From Acidobacteriaceae bacterium (lineage in GTDB: Bacteria; Acidobacteriota; Terriglobia; Terriglobales; Acidobacteriaceae): a stretch of DNA of 49,451 nt. The notes beneath the pieces are model-generated. The model was not told where the DNA came from. It saw only the letters and a program-made list of their open reading frames with translations, and ran no database searches. Location of the stretch: positions 5,548 to 54,998 of the forward strand of contig PMWR01000320.1 of NCBI GenBank assembly GCA_003166055.1, written 5' to 3'. A program made the position numbers and the translations under genes. Below, piece by piece: positions 24,327-32,235 of the stretch; the stretch's first letter is position 1, and each line of letters opens with the position of its first letter.

Positions 24327-25619
24327 TCATCCAAACAGACTAAAACCTTTTTTCTTTGCCGGAGCCTCCTGCTGCCCGGTAACGGATCGCGCCATTTCCT
24401 TGATCTGCCGGGAAATGGGCGAATCTTCGAGCACCAGCGGGGTGGCCGTGTTCTGCATGCGCCGCACCGCCGCGAAATCATTGGGAATCTTCCACTGCGC
24501 GGGCCTGGTCAGGGCCTTCGTAACATGCTCATCGCCGACCCCCAGCGCGCGAGGCTGATAGCGGTTGATCACGATCTCCACTTTAGGGCCGCCCGAGGGG
24601 AAGAACTGGCTGATCAGGCGATTGGAATTGCGGAGTTCGGGAATTCCGGCCTGGGTCACTAGATAGATCGTACTCGCATCTCTGAACAGGGCGGTTCCCG
24701 CCAGATCAAGCCTGGATCCCACATCGACCACCACGTTGTCGAAGTCCTGACGCGCAACCGAAATCAACTTGTCGATGGACTCGTTGGATGCCGTGAAGTT
24801 GGGGAACTTGCCCGGAGCGGCAAGCACGGACAGCCCCGAGCTGTGCTTGATCAGGAGCTTGTTAAGAAAACTGGCATCCAGACGGCCGGAATCCTGAAGA
24901 GCGTTAATCGTCGAGAAGTCGGCGACCAGCCCAAGGTTGAGCGCGGCGTCTCCCAGCGGGAGGTCGAGATCGATCAGCAGGGTGCTCTGGGAAGTGTCCT
25001 GAGCCAGGGCCACCGCAAAATTGCAGGATATCGTGGTGACGCCGGTGCCACCCTTTGCGCCGAAGAATACCAACAGCCTGCCGCCGACTTTTCGCGACGG
25101 ACGGTGGGCGGGGCGCCTCGCAGCGGCGCGAACCAACGCCTCGGCCATGATGGTGTGGGAGAAAGGAAGCGTCAGATACTCGCGGGCGCCGGCCCGCATG
25201 CAACGTACCAGCAGGTCCGGGTCGGTCTTTGACGAATAGACCATCACCGTCACCGCGCCGTTTGCGCAGATGCTCTCCACAAGCTCAAGGGCGTATTCAG
25301 GGTTGCTGTCGAGGTCGATGATAATCACGTCGTAGCGCTGTTCGAGCAACCTTGGCAAATCGTCCAGGCCGGGGGGATAAGCGGAGAACTCGCGAACTTC
25401 CGCTCCCTGGCATTCCGCGAGCGCGCTTGCTGCCGCCTTTCGGCGCTCTTCGTCCGGGCCAACCAACGCGATCGACAAGGGATCCGAGCCGAAGGAATCG
25501 GGGGAATGAGAGTCGATATACGGGAAAGAGTCTGAACTCACTGAATTACTGCTCCATTTTGCGTGATTCTTCACTTCCGAATTAACTTCCCCTTGATCGA
25601 ACCTCGGCGCGTTGGGCAT
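24327..25619 (-). CDS. tadZ: Tad pilus localisation protein TadZ (CpaE), receiver-like plus ParA/MinD-like ATPase
   Basis: The product is 430 aa from the ATG at 25619 (MPNAPRFDQG), preceded by AAAGGA; an upstream ATG at 25640 overlaps tadV and has no better site. After a Ser/Asp-rich N terminus comes an atypical receiver domain (about 46-165) with D102 at the phospho-acceptor place but Leu in place of the conserved Lys (YLTLPFS). A MinD/ParA-type ATPase then carries the deviant Walker A GAKGGTGVTT at 187-196. Key later segments are LLIDLDLPLGDAALNLGL and NVVVDVGSRLDLAG. TadZ positions the pilus machine at a cell pole. Confidence 0.92.
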   Translation of the reverse strand: MPNAPRFDQGEVNSEVKNHAKWSSNSVSSDSFPYIDSHSPDSFGSDPLSIALVGPDEERRKAAASALAECQGAEVREFSAYPPGLDDLPRLLEQRYDVIIIDLDSNPEYALELVESICANGAVTVMVYSSKTDPDLLVRCMRAGAREYLTLPFSHTIMAEALVRAAARRPAHRPSRKVGGRLLVFFGAKGGTGVTTISCNFAVALAQDTSQSTLLIDLDLPLGDAALNLGLVADFSTINALQDSGRLDASFLNKLLIKHSSGLSVLAAPGKFPNFTASNESIDKLISVARQDFDNVVVDVGSRLDLAGTALFRDASTIYLVTQAGIPELRNSNRLISQFFPSGGPKVEIVINRYQPRALGVGDEHVTKALTRPAQWKIPNDFAAVRRMQNTATPLVLEDSPISRQIKEMARSVTGQQEAPAKKKGFSLFG

Positions 25620-25636
25620 GATGTTCCTTTCCCTAC

Positions 25637-26176
25637 TCAACGTGCAAAGAACGAAATCAGCGTCCCAACTGCGATGGCCGGAGCGTAAGGCATCTTGCGC
25701 TTCAGCAGACCAGGGAGAACCGGTTCCGGATCGCCTCGCAATTCACCCTCTTTCGAATCGGAGAAGTGAATGCGTATTCGTTTGAACTGGGCAACTGCAA
25801 ACGCGCCTGCCGCCCAGCACAAAATGATGATTCCTCCTGCCATGGCTGTGATCACCAGCGCAAAAATCATTTGGGCCGGGCCAATCCACGCGCCAATTGC
25901 GGCGCACAGCTTGACGTCCCCCGCTCCCATTCCGCCGACAAAAAAAAGTATGCCGTAAATCAACAAGCCAAGACCAAGACCTTCAAAACATTGGCCGACC
26001 CCATGCCAGCCAAATCCATGGCTGCTCCCGTGCCAGTCCTGGCGCCAGGGTGAGACAAGTATCCCCGCCACCAGGAAGGGAAACACCAGCCAATTCGGGA
26101 TGCGGCGGCTGCGCAAGTCAGTGAAGGTCGCCACAGTGAGAACAATCAACGTCGGCCACCAGGCGAACGAGTGCAT
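25637..26176 (-). CDS. tadV: Prepilin peptidase TadV (CpaA), A24 family
   Basis: A 179-aa polytopic aspartic peptidase. The first catalytic Asp lies in TDLRSRRIPN after helix 1, and the second in the GxGD motif (GGMGAGDVKLC). At least four helices are visible. The enzyme removes leaders from the Flp pilins at the G|QDLVEY site and from the TadE and TadG pseudopilins. GGAG lies 9 nt before the ATG. It is the first gene of the main minus-strand tad operon, just downstream of a putative sigma-54 promoter. The C-terminal half has an extended loop (FSDSKEGELRGDPEPVLPG). Confidence 0.92.
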   Translation of the reverse strand: MHSFAWWPTLIVLTVATFTDLRSRRIPNWLVFPFLVAGILVSPWRQDWHGSSHGFGWHGVGQCFEGLGLGLLIYGILFFVGGMGAGDVKLCAAIGAWIGPAQMIFALVITAMAGGIIILCWAAGAFAVAQFKRIRIHFSDSKEGELRGDPEPVLPGLLKRKMPYAPAIAVGTLISFFAR

Positions 26177-26226
26177 GCCCCGGCTCCTTCTCCGCCCCCC
26201 ATATTATCAAGAGAACACTATTGTAA

Positions 26227-26242
26227 TGCAATTGTCCAACCA
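26227..26242 (-). promoter_or_regulatory. Putative sigma-54 promoter of the main tad operon
   Basis: On the minus strand the site is TGGTTGGACAATTGCA: GG and GC are 10 bp apart, TTGCA is intact and TGG is intact, but the inner -24 bases deviate from consensus at two positions. The predicted start lies about 38 nt before the tadV ATG. Confidence 0.6.
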
Positions 26243-26303
26243 AATCGCTGGAAAGCGAAACAGCTTGAATTCATGAAGATAACGGAACTCTATGCCCGTC
26301 CGG

Positions 26304-26320
26304 TGTACACGGATGTTTAC
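26304..26320 (-). promoter_or_regulatory. Candidate activator-binding site upstream of tadV
   Basis: On the minus strand this reads GTAAACATCCGTGTACA, 14 of 17 identical to the site upstream of the pilin promoter. It is again a direct repeat with a 10-bp period, about 97 bp upstream of the predicted tadV start. A single GTATACA is 36 bp further upstream (26348-26354), mirroring the arrangement at the pilin genes. Confidence 0.5.
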
Positions 26321-27099
26321 GAAGGGTTTCACGTGGTGAAGCAGGACGTATACACAGGCCGCGCCGGCAGGAAGCAGCGCGTGCGAAGAATAAGGCCACG
26401 CCAGCGGATCGTCGCCCGGACAGGCTGTGCGGGTGCACTCGAGCATCAAAACGCCCGGTCGTCCGGCGAATTCTCCGGAATCGCCAGCGTACGTCGACTC
26501 AAATGCCGATGGACACAGCTTTGCGGGCAGCGGCGCAAGCCACGAGGGGAATTTCGGCCCTTCTCGAATTCGACATGCTCATTGCGTGCAATTGACGTGC
26601 CACTTGTCAATGTAAACAACATAAAAAGTAGTAACCCGCCAGGATAACCAAAAAACGTAGGTACTCGATAAAACGTTACCCTTGTCGGCGGCGAGTACCG
26701 CAAGTGGGATATGGACAATATCTCCGATTTCGTGCTCAAGATGTGCCCCGGTTCGATGTAATGCCCGGGGATGATCAATTCAAAGTGTTTTAAATGAATA
26801 ATTTATGTGCGCAACACCAGGGCATGCCGAAGAAGAAACCTCATTACCGCCATCGTTTCGTCGCCCTCCGTGCCAGGCGTTCACACCCGCGGTGGGAACA
26901 TGATTCGTTACCAATGTGGCATTGACCGGCCCAGGAACGGTATCTACGATGGTTGGAATGGAACAACAGGCATCGATCAGCTGGAGTTTTTTAAGCGCCT
27001 TAAGGCTTGTTTCCAGCCGGAGTGTGTCCTCGCGTGAAGGGCGCAGGCGGCCAATGTGAGTGAACACGCGGATCCGACGAACGGTTTTTGAACGCAACC

Positions 27100-27115
27100 T
27101 GGTACCAACATTGCA
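27100..27115 (+). promoter_or_regulatory. Putative sigma-54 promoter of the activator gene
   Basis: TGGTACCAACATTGCA matches the -24 (TGGYAC) and -12 (TTGCA) elements with GG-N10-GC spacing. A start near 27126 would leave a leader of about 114 nt. It suggests positive autoregulation of the activator. Confidence 0.62.
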
Positions 27116-27239
27116 CTTCCCTTGCACTAACACTAAACAGCCATTGTCTTTCTTGCCTTGGATTCCGGATGATGGAGACAAACCTTCCGCTTCCTCCTGA
27201 GGCGGCACAGTCGTAGACGATGATGGAGATCGCTCATTC

Positions 27240-28652
27240 ATGATCAGGATCGGACTGTACTCGGAAGATCGCACGCTGCACCCGCTTCTTTCCTCTGTCC
27301 TCGGGAAGGATTTCCAGGTTCTGCTCGAATCGGATGAGGAAGGCATGAATCACCTGATCTCGAACGGTGATTGCGATGTCATGATTCTGGACCTGAATTC
27401 GAATCATGGTTCGTTGCAGGAGCGCATCGGTTTTTCGCGGGAGTTAATCGCATCCAATCTTCCCTCAGTGGTGATGGCGGACGATGGCCTGCGGTCTACG
27501 GCATTCGAACTGGTGCGGAGCGGAGCCTTCGGCTACTGTCGCAGACCGCCCTCGATTCGCGATCTGAAGACCATGCTCAGCCGGGCATACGAAAACTCCT
27601 CGCTGAAGCAGCAATTGCAAACCGCGCAGCATCGGCTGGAAAAGCCAGCCGGTTGCGACCGGCTGATCGGATCGAGCACGCATATGCAGCGCGTGTATCA
27701 GTTGGTGCGGCGGGTCACCAATCTCAACGCCTCGGTGCTTATAACCGGCGAAAGTGGAACCGGCAAGGAATTGATTGCTCGCGCCATTCACAACCTGGGA
27801 TCTCGCGCCAGCCGCCCCTTTGTGGCCGTATCGTGCGGCGCGATCCCTGAAACCCTGATCGAAGCCGAGTTGTTCGGACATGAGAAGGGCGCATTTACCG
27901 GCACGGTTGGGGCGCGCGAGGGCTACTTCGAGCAGGCTGGTGACGGAACGCTCTTTCTGGATGAAATCGGAGATCTGAGCCTGTTTACGCAGGTGAAACT
28001 CCTGCGCGTGCTGCAGCAGATGGAGTTCAACCGCCTGGGCAGCAACCGGCTCATCCCATTGCGTGCACGGCTGATCTTCGCCACGCATCAGGATTTGGGG
28101 AAGTTAGTGGCCGAAGGTAAATTCCGCCAGGATCTTTACTACCGCATCAACGTCATGCGCATTGAATCGCCGGCACTGCAGGAGCACCCTGAGGACATCC
28201 CGCAGATTGCCATGCACTTTCTTGACCACTATTCGAAGGTCTTTCAGAAGCCAATGGAGGATATTGATCCGGACGCACTGTCCCTGCTGCAGAATTACTC
28301 CTGGCCTGGAAATGTGCGCGAACTGGAAAATGCGATGCAACGGGCCATCATCCTTTCCGCCGGGCCCACGGTTCGCGCGGAGGATATTACGCTTCACAGC
28401 CAGGACGACGATATTGTGGACATCGGCGATGTTGTCGACATTGGCGATTACAATCCCGCAGGCTCCTTTGAGCGGCAGCTTCGCGACTATAAGATCAAAC
28501 TGGCCGTCTCGGCGGTACGCGAGCACAACGGGAACAAGACGCTGGCTGCACGCAGCCTGTGTATCTCGCGAGCCTATCTTCATCGCCTGATCAGGCTGGC
28601 CGAACCGGAGCCACTCTTCGAGAACGATCTTCGCCAGTCGATCACTGCCTGA
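27240..28652 (+). CDS. Sigma-54-dependent transcriptional activator (NtrC/PilR family) with degenerate receiver
   Basis: A 470-aa protein of three parts. Residues 1-120 are receiver-like: E9-D10 and D51 are present, but the switch Thr is Ala (VVMADDG) and the conserved Lys is replaced by Arg (YCRRPPS). Residues about 142-380 are the AAA+ sigma-54 interaction domain, with Walker A GESGTGKE at 170-177, GAFTGT at 217-222 (usually GAFTGA) and Walker B GTLFLDEIGD at 236-245. A Fis-type helix-turn-helix sits at the C terminus (NGNKTLAARSLCISRAYLHRLI). It activates RpoN promoters by ATP hydrolysis. It lies divergently next to the tad operon, and sigma-54 sites precede the pilin, tadV and itself, so it is the probable Tad activator. 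No histidine kinase lies nearby. Confidence 0.9.
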   Translation: MIRIGLYSEDRTLHPLLSSVLGKDFQVLLESDEEGMNHLISNGDCDVMILDLNSNHGSLQERIGFSRELIASNLPSVVMADDGLRSTAFELVRSGAFGYCRRPPSIRDLKTMLSRAYENSSLKQQLQTAQHRLEKPAGCDRLIGSSTHMQRVYQLVRRVTNLNASVLITGESGTGKELIARAIHNLGSRASRPFVAVSCGAIPETLIEAELFGHEKGAFTGTVGAREGYFEQAGDGTLFLDEIGDLSLFTQVKLLRVLQQMEFNRLGSNRLIPLRARLIFATHQDLGKLVAEGKFRQDLYYRINVMRIESPALQEHPEDIPQIAMHFLDHYSKVFQKPMEDIDPDALSLLQNYSWPGNVRELENAMQRAIILSAGPTVRAEDITLHSQDDDIVDIGDVVDIGDYNPAGSFERQLRDYKIKLAVSAVREHNGNKTLAARSLCISRAYLHRLIRLAEPEPLFENDLRQSITA

Positions 28653-28738
28653 GTTTCTTCCTGAAGAACGCACCTTCCCAATTGCAAGCTCGTCCACTAA
28701 CTTGCCTCTCGCGAGTTTGGGCGGCTTATAACACTGGA

Positions 28739-29647
28739 CTAAGTGTGCAAGTTATACCCAGTCGGTCCGGCGATGACTAAGCCGCTCTTTTGCCGTCCAT
28801 GAATGTACCAGCAGCACCAGCTTGTTTCGTGCATCTGCTGGTCGGCGGGGGCAATTAAATTCCTGTAGACGATCCTTCCATAGAGAAAGATCTTCTCATC
28901 CCAGTTTTCCACGTGCTTGAACCGCTCCTCCGAATCACAAACTCCCCGCGCCTCTTCCCTGCGGAACGGTTTGATGCCAGAGGATTCACCGGGCAGCAGA
29001 ATGATAGGAACCAGCGGAGCAGACGGCTCCTCCTTGTCGTATACAGGAGAACTGGGAAGATGCGACTCATCGATTGCAATCCTTACCTGCTCCGAGGTGG
29101 CTACGATCGATGCGGGGGTACGGCCGCGGTTTGTGACCATAACGATAAAGCTGTTTTCCGCTCCCAGGGTTGGTTCGACCGATACCAATAGCCAGGGTCT
29201 TTCCGAATCGATGATGGCCTGCGCATTGAGCAACGCAGCCTGGGCGCTGACGGCAGCGGCGGCGGCGGCGGCTTCAGAGGAACGTGTCTGGCGTTCAATC
29301 TTTTTTAATACAGACAGTGCAACCATGATGCCGATGTAAGCAAAAAGGGCGAGCAGCAGATTTGCTCCCCACGTGATGCGCTCGCGCATCAGCCAGGGAG
29401 CCGGAGCAGGAGCAGGAATGTTGACCACAACCGGGCGGTGCTGCTGATCGTCACACGGGAAGCCATCGCAATCGGCTTTGGGGGCTGGGCTGGACTCACC
29501 TTGTGAAGTTGGAGCCGACTGAGCGGAATCCGTCGAAGGCGGGGCGGCGGCGGGTTGGGTGGTTTTGGGTCTGGAGACTTGTGCTGTCGCCGGCGCCTGC
29601 GGAAGCGCCAGCAGCACCGCGCATATCACCAGAGCTTTGAATATCAT
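28739..29647 (-). CDS. Membrane protein of unknown function
   Basis: The product is 302 aa from the ATG at 29647, which begins a clear signal sequence (MIFKALVICAVLLALPQAPATAQ); the longer frame to 29755 is rejected. A Pro/Ala/Ser-rich segment with the cysteine pair CDGFPCDD follows. Next comes one membrane helix (NLLLALFAYIGIMVALSVL), a short Ala-rich coiled segment (RSSEAAAAAAAVSAQAALLNAQ), and a globular C-terminal domain of about 160 residues starting SERPWLLVSVEP and ending near the stop. The 'ERPWLLV' beginning after a helix recurs in uncharacterised proteobacterial and acidobacterial membrane proteins. No function can be assigned. It converges on the activator gene, 86 bp away. Confidence 0.6.
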   Translation of the reverse strand: MIFKALVICAVLLALPQAPATAQVSRPKTTQPAAAPPSTDSAQSAPTSQGESSPAPKADCDGFPCDDQQHRPVVVNIPAPAPAPWLMRERITWGANLLLALFAYIGIMVALSVLKKIERQTRSSEAAAAAAAVSAQAALLNAQAIIDSERPWLLVSVEPTLGAENSFIVMVTNRGRTPASIVATSEQVRIAIDESHLPSSPVYDKEEPSAPLVPIILLPGESSGIKPFRREEARGVCDSEERFKHVENWDEKIFLYGRIVYRNLIAPADQQMHETSWCCWYIHGRQKSGLVIAGPTGYNLHT

Positions 29648-29784
29648 GGCGCCAATGTACCACACGGGCTCCCGACGACGCAGTGCCCTTTCTTGAGGAT
29701 GCGCTCCAACGCGTAATTCACGTTGGATACAGCAGCGGCCGAAGAGTCGGATCACGCCTTGGCGCGGGCATTCTCTTGAATTTC

Positions 29785-31950
29785 TCAGCGCTCGTCCAGG
29801 TTCACACTGTAAAGGTTGACGGTTGAAGTGCGGGCGCTGACGATGGGCAGATCGCCGGGCGCAAAACCGATCAGACGGTAGTCCGTCGCGGCAATCGGGC
29901 GCAGGTTATCGATGGTGGCTACCGGCTCGATGTTTCCCGCGGGAACGGCCATGCGGTAGATTGGCTTGCCCGCCTCAAGGAAATCCTGAAAATAGAGCCA
30001 ATGTCCGTCGTGCGACCAGGCCGGGTCGCCAGCGCCGTGGGTGGTCAGCGTGGTCCACCGTTCCTGTGTCCGGTCGAACAGCAACAGCGCTTTCTGATCC
30101 AGGCGCATCGCAGCGATGTAACGGCCGTCGGGTGAAAGCCGCGGACTGAAGAGCCCGGTGGAACCAGGGATTTCAGTAACCTTGTGGGTCTGGATGTCGA
30201 TCAGGTAAATGGCTTTTGGTTGCCGCGAGTCCATTCTGTCGGGCAGGCGGCCAAACACGATCGACTGGCCATCGGCGGACCAGTCCGGATCGGCTTCGTT
30301 GCGGTCTTCATTGAGCAGGGGAACAGGCTTTCCGCCCTCCGCGTCGATCAGATAAATTTTCCAGGGCACGCCTGGTTCCTCAGCCATAAGGGCCAGACGC
30401 TTGTCGTCCGGCGACCACTTCATGGTGAAGATGTGGAGGGGCGGAGTCGCCAGTTCGATGCGGTCGCGGCCATCGGCGCGGCTCCGCCACAGCGAACCAT
30501 CCGAGCCATTGAGCCATGCAACCCACTGGCCGTCAGGGGAGTATTCGGCCAGGCCCGCAGTGCTCAGTTCCTGATCCAACGGCGTAAAGACTGAGGATTT
30601 CGGGAGCGCGTGGAGCAACTCAATCTGCGAGTTGACACCAATAAAGTAGATGCGATCGCTCAGCGGCGACGTGGTGGGCGCCTCATAGTCGAGCGGGCCG
30701 TTGGTAATTTGTCTCGGCTCACGCTCCCTGAGGAACCAGGGTCGCTCGCGCAGGGCCCAGATATCGCTATGCCGGTCACCGTTGTGCCAGGACTGAAAGA
30801 CGAAGTCCTTACCATCGTAGGTCCAACTACCACAGCACTCCGAGGCCGGCTGGCTCCAGTCCGGCAGCAGAGGATGCGGATCGCTGCCGTCCGCCGCCAC
30901 TTCCCACAACTCGGTGGTCTGGCGCTTCGGGTCGCGCAGAGTGAAACGCAAACGCTTTGCATCCGGGGACCAGCGCAGCCAAAAGGCCATGCCGGGCGTG
31001 CTGATCAGTTTCCGGGGATCGCTTCCGTCCGATCCCACAATTGTCAGTTCATTGCCGTTGGCGATGAGCAGGCGGCGCCCGTCGGGCATCCAGGTCGCGT
31101 CGTGAGCCAGCACGTTGGGCACGCGGCGAACATCGCCGCCGAGCGTGGGCACAATCCACAACGGCTGCTCGGGTTCCGCCTGTAAGTGACTGTGAACAAT
31201 CAGCTTCGATCCGTCCGGAGCCAACGATCCAATTAACGGAGCGCCAATCTCAGAAGGCAGGTTGAAGTGGCTGATCTCGCCATTGGCAGCCAATGCAACC
31301 GCAAGCACGGGGTTGCCATTGTCCATGTGAGAGAAGTAGAGGCGCATGCCGTCGCTGACGGAACTGGAAAAGCTCTCCACATCCAGATCGTCGAGATTAT
31401 TGGTAAGAACATGTCCGGAGTGGGTGACCTGCACCACGCGATAGGGACGGTGGGAAGGCGAGCGCAGCATAAAAAGCCCCAGCGCCAGGCAAATGCAGGC
31501 CAGCGCAGCCGCAATCCAGCCCCAGCGGAGGATGCCCAAGTTGCGCCGGAAGGAAGCGGGCGAGGCCACGTGAGTTTCAGCGGACGGCGCGGAAGGTTCC
31601 GGATCGATTGTCTTGACCGGTGCGATGAAGCGGTAACCCCGTTTGGCCAGGGTTTCGACAAAACGAGGGTTCTCGGCGTGGTCGCCCAGGGCTTCGCGGA
31701 GCTTATTCACGGCGATTCCCAGGCTGTGGTCGAAATCAACGGTCGTGTCCGCGCCCCAAAGCCGCTGTTGCAGAGCCTCGCGGGAAACTACCTGGCCTGG
31801 CTCCTCCAGCAGGGCCGCCAGCAGCTTGAAGGGTTGGCTTTGCAGGCGGACTAGTATTCCGGAGCGGCGCAACTCTCCTGTCATCAGGTCGGCCTCAAAG
31901 AGACCGAACCGCACCCGCCTGACGCCGTTGCTGTTTTGCTGCGCTGCCAT
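29785..31950 (-). CDS. Winged-helix regulator with membrane anchor and TolB-like beta-propeller
   Basis: The product is 721 aa from the ATG at 31950 (MAAQQNSNG). Residues about 12-105 are an OmpR/CadC-type winged helix (VRFGLFEADLMTGELRRSG, PFKLLAALLEEPGQVVSREALQQRLW, LGIAVNKLREALGD, FVETLAKRGYRF). One transmembrane helix follows (WGWIAAALACICLALGLFML). The C-terminal 550 residues are WD40-like/TolB repeats (for example PDGSKLIV, WSPDAKRLRFTLRD, YSPDGQWVAWLNG, WSADGQSIVFG, LSPDGRYIAAM). It is a one-component, CadC-like transmembrane regulator type common in acidobacteria. The propeller presumably senses a periplasmic ligand. Its promoter faces the TonB-dependent receptor at 32236, a plausible target (inference). 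Confidence 0.85.
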   Translation of the reverse strand: MAAQQNSNGVRRVRFGLFEADLMTGELRRSGILVRLQSQPFKLLAALLEEPGQVVSREALQQRLWGADTTVDFDHSLGIAVNKLREALGDHAENPRFVETLAKRGYRFIAPVKTIDPEPSAPSAETHVASPASFRRNLGILRWGWIAAALACICLALGLFMLRSPSHRPYRVVQVTHSGHVLTNNLDDLDVESFSSSVSDGMRLYFSHMDNGNPVLAVALAANGEISHFNLPSEIGAPLIGSLAPDGSKLIVHSHLQAEPEQPLWIVPTLGGDVRRVPNVLAHDATWMPDGRRLLIANGNELTIVGSDGSDPRKLISTPGMAFWLRWSPDAKRLRFTLRDPKRQTTELWEVAADGSDPHPLLPDWSQPASECCGSWTYDGKDFVFQSWHNGDRHSDIWALRERPWFLREREPRQITNGPLDYEAPTTSPLSDRIYFIGVNSQIELLHALPKSSVFTPLDQELSTAGLAEYSPDGQWVAWLNGSDGSLWRSRADGRDRIELATPPLHIFTMKWSPDDKRLALMAEEPGVPWKIYLIDAEGGKPVPLLNEDRNEADPDWSADGQSIVFGRLPDRMDSRQPKAIYLIDIQTHKVTEIPGSTGLFSPRLSPDGRYIAAMRLDQKALLLFDRTQERWTTLTTHGAGDPAWSHDGHWLYFQDFLEAGKPIYRMAVPAGNIEPVATIDNLRPIAATDYRLIGFAPGDLPIVSARTSTVNLYSVNLDER

Positions 31951-32235
31951 AAGATCCGGCAAAATCCCGCCCCTCAGTATAGCGGAAGGGGGCAAGAAGG
32001 CTCCATTTGAGCTTCGACAGCCGGAGCAACTGCCAAAATCCGAGGAGATGTATACCTCTTAATATTTGAAAACAAGCGCCTTATCCGGAGAAGATCAAAT
32101 GACGTCGAATTGGCTCTGCGTGGATTGACCATCGTTAGCTCAAAGGCGTGATGTCATGCGTGGCTACAAGGAGAGGCATTGGATTTGCCGAATTCGCGGG
32201 CCATAGCTTGCATGGGTACTTTGGAGGACTTTGTA

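Larger units (their letters stand above)
26177..27239. other. 1-kb divergent regulatory region between tadV and the sigma-54 activator gene
   Basis: No credible gene is present. The frame 26780-27346 (minus) is low-complexity, overlaps the activator gene and lacks any recognisable family. The region holds -24/-12 promoter matches facing both ways (26227 and 27100) and GTATACA-type sites at 26304-26320 and 26348-26354. It also has an inverted repeat GGTACTCG/CGAGTACC near 26663-26699 and a CCCCGG/CCGGGG hairpin near 26749-26771. The length is unusual for this densely coded window and may include an unidentified small RNA or further regulatory sites. Confidence 0.5.

Noticed and set aside
26745..26771. 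GGTTCGA within a CCCCGG/CCGGGG stem, resembling a tRNA T-arm
   Set aside because: The stem and loop lengths are wrong and no acceptor, D or anticodon arm can be formed around it.
26780..27346. 188-aa minus-strand frame between tadV and the activator
   Set aside because: Overlaps the start of the activator gene, has no family resemblance or ribosome site, and lies over the predicted -24/-12 promoter.
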